Shown here piece by piece: positions 33,660 to 42,854 of a DNA stretch of 64,000 nucleotides. Numbering within the stretch: the stretch's first letter is position 1; each line of letters opens with the position of its first letter. Position numbers and translations under genes: made by a program. Origin of the DNA: Arachis hypogaea (Eukaryota; Streptophyta; Magnoliopsida; Fabales; Fabaceae); contig NC_092040.1 in the NCBI RefSeq assembly GCF_003086295.3, positions 55,593,559 to 55,657,558 on the forward strand. Direction: 5' to 3'. The notes beneath the pieces were generated by a model that worked only from the letters and a program-made list of their open reading frames with translations, had not been told where the DNA came from and did no database searches.

Positions 33660-34984
33660 TCACAGATACTCAGAGCAATGTTGGAACCTCCCAACACCAA
33701 ACTTAGAGTTTGAATGTGGGGGTTCAACACCAAACTTAGAATTTGGTTGTGGCCTCCCAACACCAAACTTAGAGTTTGACTGTGGGGGCTCTGTTTGGCT
33801 CTGTTTTGAGAGAAGCTCTTCATGCTTCCTCTCCATGGTTACAGAGGGATATCCCTGAGCCTTAAACACAAGGGATTCTTCATTCACTTGAATGATCAAT
33901 TCTCCTCTGTCAACATCAATCACAGCCTTTGTTGTGGCTAAGAAGGGTCTGCCAAGGATGATGGATTCATCCATGCACTTCCCAGTCTCTAGGACTATGA
34001 AATCAGAAGGGATGTAATGGTCTTCAACTTTTACCAGAACATCCTCTACAAGTCCATAAGCTTGTTTTCTTGAATTGTCTGCCATCTCTAGTGAGATTTT
34101 TGCAGCTTGCACCTCAAAGATTCCTAGCTTCTCCATTACAGAGAGAGGCATGAGGTTTATGCTTGACCCTAGGTCACACAGAGCCCTCTTGAAGGTCATG
34201 GTGCCTACTGTACAAGGTATTGAGAACTTCCCAGGGTCCTGTCTCTTTTGATATAATTCCTGCCTAGACAGGTCATCCAGTTCTTTGGGGAGCAAAGGGG
34301 GTTCATCCTCCCAAGTCTCATTACCAAATAACTTGTCATTTAGCTTCATGATTGCTCCAAGGTACTTGGCAACTTGCTCTTCAATGACATCTTCATCCTC
34401 TTCAGAGGAAGAATATTCATCAGAGCTCATGAATGGCAGAAGTAAATCCAATGGAATCTCTATAGTCTCATTATGAGCCTCAGATTCCCATTGTTCCTCA
34501 TTAGGGAACTCATTGGAGGCCAGTGGACGTCCATTGAGGTCTTCCTCAGTGGCGATCTCTGCCTCTTTCTCCTCTCCAAGTTCGGCCATGTGGGCCATGT
34601 TAATGGCCTTGCATTCTCCTTTTGGATTCTCTTCTGTATTGCTTGGAATAGTACTAGGAGGGAGTTCAGTAATTTTCTTGCTCAACTGTCCCACTTGTGC
34701 CTCCAAGTTTCTAATGGAGGACCTTGTTTCAGTCATGAAACTTTGAGTGGTTTTGATTAGATCAGAGACCATGGTTGCTAAGTCAGAGTGGCTCTGCTTA
34801 GAATTCTCTGTCTGTTGCTGAGAAGATGATGGAAAACGCTTGCCATTGCTAAACCTGTTTCTTCCACCATTATTGTTGTTGAAACCTTGTTGAGGTCTCT
34901 GTTGATCCTTTCATGAGAGATTTGGATGATTTCTCCATGAAGGATTATAGGTGTTTCCATAGGGTTCTCCCATGTAATTCAATG
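33660..34984 (-). pseudogene. gag-pro: Element F distal gag-retropepsin, 5' end missing
   Basis: Open on the minus strand from ATG 34772 (MVSDLIKTTQSFMTETRSSIRNLEAQ) to a stop at 33660, 370 codons; upstream to 34984 it reads the NHPNLS...DQQRPQQGFNNNNGGRN part of gag. Acidic linker SSDEYSSSEEDEDV, retropepsin ALCDLGSSINLMPLSVMEKLG and flap-side [10 protein letters not shown], then three NSKFGV repeats near the C terminus. The palindrome centre removes the N-terminal half of gag. About nine residues in ten match the plus-strand copy in E. Confidence 0.85.
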
Positions 34985-35015
34985 GAAGAGGTGAATTACA
35001 TGGGAGAACCCTATG
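34958..35015. repeat. Centre of the large palindrome between elements F and E
   Basis: CATAGGGTTCTCCCATGTAA... and its inverse meet with a spacer of about 10 nt (ATGGAAGAGG, about 34983-34992). Outward, both sides read the same gag-PR, spacer, ORF2, 3' region and LTR, giving arms of about 5.7 kb (the left arm is interrupted by C). The arms are similar but not identical. Confidence 0.9.
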
Positions 35016-36166
35016 GAAACACCTGTAATCCTTCATGGAGAAATCATCCAAATCTTTCATGGAAGGATCAACAGAGACCTCAACAAGGTTTCAACAACAA
35101 TAATGGTGGAAAAAACAGGTTTAGCAATGGCATGCCTTTTCCATCATCTTCTCAGTAACAGACAGAGAATTCTAAGTAGAGCCACTATGACTTAGCAACC
35201 ATGGTCTCTGATCTAATCAAAACCACTCAAAGTTTCATGACTGAAACAAGGTCCTCCATTAGAAACTTGGAGGCACAAGTAGGTCAGCTGAGTAAGAAAA
35301 TTATTGAACTCCCTCCTAGCACTCTTCCAAGCAATACAGAAGAGAATCCAAAAGGAGAGTGCAAGGCCATTAACATGACCTACATGTCCGAATTTGGAGA
35401 GGAGGAAGAGGCATTGAGCGCCACTGAGGAAGGCCTCAATGAACGTTCACTAGCCTCCAATAAGTTCCCTAATGAGGAACCATGGGAATCTGAGGCTCAC
35501 ACTGAGACCATAGAGATTCCATTGGATTTACTTCTGCCATTCATGAGCTCTGATGAGTATTCTTCCTCTGAAGAGGATGAAGATGTCACTGAAAAGCAAG
35601 TTGCCAAGTACCTTGGAGCAATCATGAAGCTAAATGACAAGTTATTTGGTAATGAGACTTGGGAGGATGAACCCCCTTTGCTCACCAAAGAGCTGGATAA
35701 CTTGACTAGGCAGAGATTACCTCAAAAGAGACAGGACCCTGGGAAGTTCTCAATACCTTGTACAGTAGGCACCATGACCTTCAAGAAGGCTCTGTGTGAC
35801 CTAGGGTCAAGCATAAACCTCATGCCTCTCTCTGTAATGGAGAAGCTAGGGATCTTTGAGGTGCAAGCTGCAAAAATCTCACTAGAGATGGCAGACAATT
35901 CAAGGAAACAAGCTTATGGACTTGTAGAGGATGTTCTGGTAAAAGTTGAAGACCATTACATCCCTGCTGATTTCATAGTCCTAGAGACTGGGAAGTGCAT
36001 GGATGAATCCATCATCCTTGGCAGACTCTTTCTAGCCACGGCAAAGGCTGTGATTGATGTTGATAGAGGAGAATTGATCATTCAAGTGAATGAAGAATCC
36101 CTTATGTTTAAGGCTCAAGGATATCCCTCTGTAACCATGGAGAGGAAGCATGAAGAGCTTCTCTAA
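34983..36166 (+). pseudogene. gag-pro: Element E distal gag-retropepsin
   Basis: Continues element E after the palindrome: MEEVNYMGEPYGNTCNPSWRNHPN, KDQQRPQQGFNNNNGGK, then in-frame stops TAA (35156-35158) and TAG (35174-35176), each where relatives have Gln (C-to-T). From 35201 the frame is open for 321 codons: RSSIRNLEAQVGQLSKK, acidic linker, retropepsin ALCDLGSSINLMPLSVMEKLG, IILGRLFLATAKAVIDVDRG (GRL where F has GRP), ending ERKHEELL with a TAA at 36164-36166, where F reads Ser and continues to the NSKFGV repeats. Past the stop the same frame still encodes those repeats. Confidence 0.85.
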
Positions 36167-36332
36167 AAACAGAGCCAAACAGAGTCCCCACAGTCAAACT
36201 CTAAGTTTGGTGTTGGGAGGCCACAACCAACTTCTAAGTTTGGGGTTGAACCCCCACATTCAAACTCTAAGTTTGGTGTTGAGAGGTTCCAACATTGCTC
36301 TGAGCATATGTGAGGCTCCATGAGAGCCCACT

Positions 36333-36377
36333 GTCAAGCTACTGACATTAAAGAAGCGCTTGTTGGGAGGCAACCCA
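36333..36377 (+). other. Conserved double-hairpin block after gag-PR (element E)
   Basis: TGTCA-AGCTAC-TGACA, then TTAAAGAAGCGCTTGTTGGGAGGCAACCCA. An additional hairpin GGCTC-CATGA-GAGCC lies just upstream (36314-36328) and is also present in B and F. Confidence 0.77.
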
Positions 36378-36509
36378 ATGTTATATTTATCTATTTTTCC
36401 TTTGTTATTTTATGTTTTCTGTAGGTTGATGATCATGGGAAGTCACAAAATCAATTGAAAAAGCAAAAATAGAATGAAAAATAGAAAGAAAAATAGCACA
36501 CCCTGGAGG

Positions 36510-36745
36510 AAAACCTTGCTGGCGTTTAAACGCCAGTAAGGGCAGCAAATGGGCGTTTAACGCCCAGTCTGGCACTATTCTGGGCGTTTAATGCCAGAAA
36601 GAGGCACCAGACTGGCGTTAAACGCCAGGAATGGCCACCAGCCCGGCGTTTAACGCCAGAATTGCCATAAAGAACATTTTTGCTCGCCACTTGGTGCAGG
36701 GATGAAATTTCCTTGACACCTCAGGATCTGTGGACCCCACAGGAA
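36510..36745 (+). repeat. Palindrome-rich spacer of element E
   Basis: CTGGCGTTTAAACGCCAG (36520-36537), GGGCGTTTAACGCCC (36549-36563) and three more related palindromes to about 36660, then the hairpin-forming GGATCTGTGGACCCCACAGG (about 36724-36743). Counterpart of 33190-33465. Confidence 0.82.
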
Positions 36746-36960
36746 CCCCATCTACCCCACCACTCTCTCTCTTCTTCACCCGTTCACCAATCACGTCAAT
36801 ACCTCTTCCCCAAAAACCCCTCACCTATCAAATCCCACTATTCTCTTTACCACTCACATCCATCCTTCATAAAACCCCACCTACCTCACCATTCAAATTC
36901 AAACCACAAAGCCTCCTCCATCTCCTTCATTTCTTCTTCTTCTACTCTTTTCTTTCTTCG

Positions 36961-36998
36961 TTTGCTCGAGGACGAGCAAACCTTTTAAGTTTGGTGTG
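36961..36998 (+). other. Hairpin-AAGTTTGGTGT module before ORF2 (element E)
   Basis: TTTGCTCG-AGGA-CGAGCAAA (36961-36980), CCTTTT, AAGTTTGGTGTG (36987-36998); the ORF2 ATG is 34 nt downstream. Confidence 0.82.
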
Positions 36999-37032
36999 GT
37001 AAAAACATTGCTTTTTTTTCCCATAACCATTT

Positions 37033-38156
37033 ATGGCATCCAAGGCCGGAGAAACCTCTAGAAAGAGGAAAGGGAAGGCAAAAGCTTCCACCTCCGAGTC
37101 ATGGGAGATGGAGAGATTCATCTCAAGGGTGCATCAAGACCACTTCTATGAGTTGTGGCCATGAAGAAGGTGATCCCTGAGGTCCCTTTCAAACTCAAAA
37201 AGAGTGAATATTCGGAGATCCGACATGAGATCCGAAGAAGAGGTTGGGAAGTTCTTACCAACCCCATTCAACAAGTCGGAATCTTAATGGTTCAAGAGTT
37301 CTATGCTAATGCATGGATCACCAAGAACCATGATCAAAGTGTGAACCCGGACCCAAAGAATTGGCTTACAATGGTTCGGGGGAAATACTTAGATTTTAGT
37401 CCGGAAAATGTAAGGTTGGCATTCAACTTGCCCATGATGCAAGGAGATGAACAACCTTACACTAGAAGGGTCAACTTTGATCAAAGGTTGGACCAAGTCC
37501 TCATAGACATTTATGAAGAGGGCACTCAATGGAAGAGAGATTCAAGAGGAAAGCCGGTTCAACTGAGAAGGCATGACCTCAATCCCGTGGCTAGAGGATG
37601 GTTGGAGTTTATCCAACGCTCAATCATTCCTACTAGCAACTGGTCCGAAGTTACTATAGACCGGGCTATCATGATTCATAGCATCATGATTGGAGAGGAA
37701 GTAGAAGTTCATGAGGTTATATCCCAAGAACTTTATAAGGTGGCGGACAAGTCCTCTACCTTGGCAAGGTTAGCCTTTCCTCATCTCATTTGTCACCTCT
37801 GTTATTTAGTTGGAGTTGACATAGAGAGAGACACCCTCATTGATGAGGACAAGCCCATCACTGAGAAAAGGATAGAGCAAACAAGAGACCCCTCTCATCA
37901 TGAAATCCCTGAGATGCCTCAAGGGATGCACTTTCCTCCACAAAACTATTGGGAGCAAATCAATACCTCCATAGGAGAATTGAGTTCCAACATAGGACAA
38001 CTAAGGGTGGAGCACCAAGAACATTCCATCCTCCTCCATGAAATTAGAGAAGATCAAAGAATCATGAGAGAGGAGCAACAAAGGCAAGGAAGAGACATTG
38101 AGGAGCTCAAGCACTCCATAAGATCTTCAAGAGGAAGAACAAGCAGCCATCACTAA
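37033..38156 (+). pseudogene. Element E ORF2: accessory protein, single-base frameshift
   Basis: Starts MASKAGETSRKRKGKAKAS and is open to about 37150, where one missing base (CTATGAGTTG, compared with CTATGAAGTTG in F) shifts the frame; the rest is open 37155-38156 (333 codons). Core motifs: KKVIPEVPFKLKK, WEVLTNPIQQVGILMVQEFYAN, MVRGKYLDFSPENVRLAFNLP, GWLEFIQRSIIPTSN, MIHSIMIGEEVEVHEV, LARLAFPHLICHLCY. The C-terminal 90 residues are highly charged and heptad-like (coiled coil), ending SRGRTSSHH. The family is generally labelled 'putative plant transposon protein' with no known role. The basic N terminus and coiled coil would suit a nucleic-acid-binding oligomer; that is inference. No transmembrane segment, so an envelope role is unlikely. 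Confidence 0.78.
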
Positions 38157-38998
38157 GGTGGACCCGTTCTTTAATTTCCTTGTTCTTTATTTCGTATTTT
38201 TCAAATTTCCATGCTTATGTTATCTATGTCTGTGTCTTATGATCATTAGTGTCTTAGTGTCTATGCCTTAAAGTTATGAATGTCCTATGAATCCATCACC
38301 TTTCTTGAATGAAAAATGTTCTTAATTGAAAAAGAGAAGAATTGCATGAATTTTAAATTTTATAACAGATTAATTATTTTGATGTGGTGGCAATATTTTG
38401 GTTTATGAATTCATGCTTGAACAGTGCATATGTCTTTTTAATTTGTTGTTCATGAATGTTGGCTCTTGAAAGAATAATGAAAAAGGAGACATGTTACTGA
38501 GGATCTGAAAAATCATAAAAATGATTCTTGAAGCAAGAAAAAGCAGTGAATACAAAAAAAAAATAATTTCAAAAAAAAAGAGAAAGAAATAAAGTTGTGA
38601 TCCAAAACAAAAAGAGTGTGCTTAAGAACCCTGGACACCTCTAATTGGGGACTCTAGCAAAGCTGAGTCACAATCTGAAAAGGTTCACCCAATTATGTGT
38701 CTGTGGCATGTATGTATCCGGTGGTAATACTGGAAGACAGAGTGCTTTGGGCCACGGCCAAGACTCATAAAGTAGCTGTGTTCAAGAATCATCATACTTA
38801 ACTAAGAGAATCAATAACACTATCTGGATTCTGAGTTCCTATAGAAGCCAATCATTCTGAATTTCAAAGGATAGAGTGAGATGCCAAGACTATTCAGAGG
38901 CAAAAAGCTAAAGCCCCGCTCATCTAATTAATACTGATTTTCATAGTTGTTTTTGAAGTTCATTGCATATTCTCTTCTTTTTATCTTATTTGATTTTC
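38157..38998 (+). other. 3' non-coding region of element E
   Basis: No open frame of interest. The block at about 38640-38930 is very close to its inverted copy in F (30860-31150). Confidence 0.7.
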
Positions 38999-39037
38999 AG
39001 TTGCTTGGGGACAAGCAACAATTTAATTTTGGTGTTG
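38999..39037 (+). other. Hairpin and AATTTTGGTGTTG at the plus-strand priming position (element E)
   Basis: TTGCTTG-GGGA-CAAGCAA (39001-39018), CAATTT, then AATTTTGGTGTTG (one G-to-T change from the consensus AAGTTTGGTGTTG) directly before the LTR. Confidence 0.77.
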
Positions 39038-40662
39038 TGATGAGCGGATAATTTATACGCTTTTTGGCATTCTTTTTAGTATGTTTTTAGTATGTTTTAG
39101 TTAGTTTTTAGTATATTTTTATTAGTTTTTAGTTAAAATTCACTTTTTTGGACTTTACTATGAGTTTGTGTGTTTTTCTATGATTTCAGGTATTTTCTGG
39201 CTGAAATTGAGGGACCTGAGCAAAAATCTGATTCAGAGGCTGAAAAGGACCGCAGATGCTGTTGGATGCTGACCTCCCTGCACTCGAAGTGGATTTTCTG
39301 GAGCTAGAAAAGCCCAATTGGCGCGCTCTCAACTGCGTTGGAAAGTAGACATTCTGGGCTTTCCAGCAATATATAATAATCCATACTTTTCCCGAGATTT
39401 TATGGCCCAAACCGGTGTTCTAAATCAGCTCAAAACTGCCCAGCGTTAAACGCCGGAACTGGCACAAGAATAGGAGTTAAACGCCCAAACTGGCACAAAA
39501 GCTGGCGTTTAACTCCAAGAGAAGTCTCTACACGAAAATGCTTCAATTCTCAGCCCAAGCACACACCAAGTGGGCCCGGAAGTGGATTTTTATGTCATTT
39601 ACTCATCCTTGTAAACCCTAGGCTACTAGTTCTCTACAAATAGGACCTTTTACTATTGTATTCTCATCTGGGTAGCTATCTTTAGTCTTATGCTATCTTA
39701 GATCATGGGGGCTGGCCTCACGGCCATGCCTAGACCTTGTTCTTATGTATTTTCAACGGTGGAGTTTCTACACACCATAGATTAAGGTGTGGAGCTCTGC
39801 TGTACCTCGAGTATTAATGCAATTACTATTGTTCTTCTATTCAATTCAGCTTGTTCTTGTTCTAAGATATCACTTGTTCTTCAACTTGCTGAATGTGATG
39901 ATCCGTGACACTCATCATCATTCTCACCTATGAACATGTGCCTGACAACCACCTCCGTTCTACCTTAGATTGAGTGGATATCTCTTGGATCCCTTAATCA
40001 GAATCTTCGTGGTATAAGCTAGAATTGATGGCGGCATTCAAGAGAATCCAGAAGGTCTAAACCTTGTCTGTGGTATTCTGAGTAGGATTCAATGATTGAA
40101 TGACTGTGACGAGCTTCAAACTCCTGAAGGCTGGGCGTTAGTGACAGACGCAAAAGAATCACTGGATTCTATTCCAACCTGATTGAGAACCGACAGATGA
40201 TTAGCCATGCTGTGACAGGGTGCGTAGAACATTTTCACTGAGAGGATGGGAGGTAGCCACTGACAACGGTGAAACCCTACATACAGCTTGCCATGGAAAG
40301 GAGTAAGAAGAATTAGATGAAGACAGTAGGAAAGCAGAGAGACGGAAGGGACAAAGCATTTCCATACGCTTGTCTGAAATTCTTACCAATGAATTACATA
40401 AGTATCTCTATCTTTATCTTTATGTTTTATTCATAAATCATCTATAACCATTTGAATCTACCTGACTGAGATTTACAAGATGACCATAGCTTGCTTCATA
40501 CCAACAATCTCCGTGGGATCGACCCTTACTCACGTAAGGTTTATTACTTGGACGACCCAGTGCACTTGCTGATTAGTTGTGCGAAGTTGTGATAAAGCGT
40601 TGAGATTACAATTGTGCGTACCATGTTGATGGCACCATTGATGATCACAATTTCGTGCACCA
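39038..40662 (+). repeat. 3' LTR of element E (1625 bp)
   Basis: TGATGAGCGG...CGTGCACCA, followed by GGCCA, the partner of GGCCG before 14423. U5 stem CTTAC-TCAC-GTAAG at 40525-40538. TATA position reads TACAAATAGG. A minus-strand 62-aa frame (40201-40389) is the same LTR by-product as at 15586. Confidence 0.92.
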
Positions 40663-41219
40663 GGCCAAAAACTGGGTTAAAACGCAGCCCAGAATCCACG
40701 CCAGCGATTTCTGCAAATTCTGCAGATCGTGCACGTCACGCGACCGCGTCATCCACACGTTCGCGTCATCCAGCATTTTTCCTTGCCATGCGTGCACGTC
40801 GTCCATACATTCGTGTCACTCGTACAACTTCCAAGCCATGCATTCACGTCAGGCACGCGAGCACGTCACTGCAATTTCCTCCATTTCGCGCGGTCGCGTG
40901 AACCATGCGCCTGCGTCACTCTTCGCTGGTCATCTCCTCAATTTCTTGTGTTCCTTCCATTTTTGCAAGCTTTCTCTCCATTCTCTAAGCCATTCCTGCC
41001 CTATGAAGCCTGAAACACTTAACACACAGATCACGGCATCGAATGGTATAAAGAAGAATAAAAATATACAATTAAAAGATCTTTAGGAAGCAAGTTTTCA
41101 ATCATAGAACAATTTTGGAAAGGACTTGTAATATCATGCTAATCATATGAATAAGTGGGTGAAAGACTTGATAAAACCACTCAATTAAACACAATATAAA
41201 TCATAAAATAATGGTTTAT
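40663..41219 (-). repeat. 5' LTR of element K, U3-side part
   Basis: Ends TGGTTTATCA at 41219, i.e. starts TGATAAACCA on the minus strand. Contains a degenerate CpG-rich run (about 40725-40920) built of CGCGTCA/CACGTCA-type units. Right edge abuts the gag of L. Short plus-strand frames here (40614-41086) arise from the repeats. Confidence 0.75.
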
Positions 41220-42178
41220 CAGCCATATTAGCTCAGAACAAAATATTGACTCAGCAAGTCAATATGATTTCCCAAAATCTGACTGGATTGCAAGCTGCAT
41301 CCGGCAGTGCTAAGGAAGCTTCCTCTGAAGGAGAAGCTTATGACCCCGAGAATCCTACAACAGAAGAGGTGAATTACATAGGAGAATCCTTTGGAAACAC
41401 CTATAATCCTTCATGGAGGAATCATTCAAATTTCTCATGGAAGGATCAACAGAAGCCTCAACAAGGCTTCAACAACAATAATGGTGGGAGAAATAAGTTT
41501 GGCAATAGCAAACCTTTTCCATCATCTTCTCAGCAACAGACAGAGAATTCTGAGTAGAGCCTCTCTGGCTTAGCGAATATAGTATCTGATCTAGCTAAGA
41601 CCACTCTCAGTTTCATGAATGAAATAAGGTCCTCCATAAAAAATTTGGAGGCACAAGTGGGTCAGCTAAGTAAAAGAGTTATTGAAACTCCTCCTAGTAC
41701 TTTCCCAAGCAATACAGAAGTGAATCCTAAAAGAGAGTGCAAGGCCATAACTATACCTAAAATGGCCGAACATGGAGAGAGTGAAAAGGCAGTGATTCCC
41801 AGTGAAGAAGACCTCAAGGGACGCCCACTGACCAACAAGAAGTTCCCTGTGTAGGAACCAAAGGAATTTGAGGCTCATACAAAGACCATAGAGATTCCGC
41901 TGAACTAACTATTGTCATTCATGAGCTCTGATGAATATTCTTCCTCTGAAGAGGATGAAGACACTATTGAAGAGCAAGTTGCTCAGTATTTAGGAGCAAT
42001 CATGAAGCTGAATGCCATGTTATTTGGTAATGAGACTTGGGAGGATGAACCTCCATTGCTCATCAATGAACTGAATACATGGATTCAGCAGACATTGCCT
42101 CAAAAGAAACCGGATCCCGGAAAGTTCTTAATACCTTGCACCATAGGCACCATGACCTTTGAAAAGGCTCTGTGTGAC
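41220..42178 (+). pseudogene. gag-pro: Element L gag-retropepsin fragment, cut at both ends
   Basis: Begins in mid-gag right at the K boundary (AILAQNKILTQQVNMISQNL) and ends in the protease at TMTFEKALCD, where the LTR of element I starts, so the catalytic Asp is the last codon left. One frame throughout with stops TAG 41555-41557, TAG 41852-41854 and TAA 41906-41908. Same family as E and B (EEVNYIGESFGNTYNPSWRN, SSDEYSSSEEDED). Its 5' part should lie beyond K's 3' LTR, outside the window. TSD expected for I: GTGAC (42174-42178). Confidence 0.85.
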
Positions 42179-42530
42179 TGATGAGCGGATAATTTATACG
42201 CTTTTTGGCATTGTTTTTAGTGTGCTTTTAGTATGTTTTAGTTAGTTTTTATTATATTTTTATTAATTTTTATTTAAAATTCACTTTTCTGGACTTTACT
42301 ATGAGTTTGTATGTTTTTTAGTGATTTCAGGTATTTTCTGGCTGAATTGAGGGACCTGAGCAAAAATCTGATTCAGAGGCTGAAAAAGGCTGCAGATGCT
42401 GTTGGATTCTGACCTCCCTGTACTCGAAGTTGCTTTTCTGGAGCTACAGAAGCCTAATTGGCACGCTTTCAACTGCTTTGGAAAGTAGACATCCAGGGCT
42501 TTCGAGCAATATATAATAGTCCATACTTTG
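42179..42530 (+). repeat. 5' LTR of element I, first part
   Basis: TGATGAGCGG start; interrupted at CTTTG by element J. The whole LTR, without J and one target copy, is 1650 bp. Confidence 0.9.
42526..42530. repeat. Target-site duplication of element J, left copy (CTTTG)
   Basis: CTTTG here and at 60392-60396; removing J and one copy restores CCATACTTTGCCCGAGATTTG as in sister LTRs. Confidence 0.95.
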
Positions 42531-42854
42531 TGATGCCAAGGCATCTTAGGCTAGTTTCACTAGCATTTTTCTGTTAGTTTTAGTTGTTTTATGCATTTTC
42601 TTGAGCTTAAAGTAACCAAGAATGGTTAAATGAACAACAAAGTAATGAATCATCCAAACAGTGTAATTTTGATGCAAATTCCATGAGTTTTTAGTTATAT
42701 TACTTGAATGCTATGAATGGAAGAATTCTCATGAAATTTTGCAAGACTTTGATGTAATTGTGTGGATGATTTCAGGGAAGAAGAGGCTAGGCAAGGAAGC
42801 AACAAAATCAATAAAGGAAGCTTGAAGATCACATGTGCCATATAATGCTGAAAG

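Larger units (their letters stand above)
18279..34984 (-). mobile_element. Element F: inverted gag-PR + ORF2 element, 5' part lost at a palindrome
   Basis: On the minus strand from 34984: distal gag-PR, spacer, ORF2, 3' non-coding region, hairpin plus AAGTTTGGTGTTG, and the 3' LTR (30756 to 18279, split by C). F's leader, gag start and 5' LTR are missing; the sequence flips into the plus-strand copy of element E at about 34985. The LTR end at 18279 is precise, as expected of integrase; 18274-18278 (GTATC) would be the target copy, with no partner left. The F LTR belongs to a different subfamily from E's two LTRs. Confidence 0.82.
14423..40662 (+). mobile_element. Element E: gag-PR + ORF2 LTR retrotransposon, invaded by elements F, C and D
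   Basis: 5' LTR 14423-16047, primer site, leader, gag start 17607-18278; then inserted material (F, with C and D inside) to about 34984; then the distal half of gag-PR, the palindromic spacer, ORF2, the 3' non-coding region and the 3' LTR 39038-40662. The two LTRs are the same length (1625 bp) and share a segment around 'GGGGGCTGGCCTCACGGCC' that F's LTR lacks, so they are a true pair. Flanks GGCCG and GGCCA fit a target duplication with one CpG-type change. No RT or integrase; the part of gag between 18278 and the palindrome centre is missing. Confidence 0.85.
12599..41219 (-). mobile_element. Element K: minus-strand LTR element, split by element E; 5' LTR and gag visible
   Basis: Pieces 12599-14422 and 40663-41219 belong together. 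The LTR starts TGATAAACCA at 41219 (minus strand) and ends CTACGTCA at 13487, next to a primer site. The split is at GGCCG (14418-14422) / GGCCA (40663-40667), the near-perfect 5-bp duplication made by element E. K's 3' part would lie left of B, outside the window. Its right boundary abuts the gag of element L, so K inserted into L. Confidence 0.78.

Noticed and set aside
18279..39037. Autointegration or self-primed cDNA as sole origin of the F/E palindrome
   Set aside because: The F LTR is of a different subfamily from E's two LTRs, so F is a separate insertion; the palindrome formed later.
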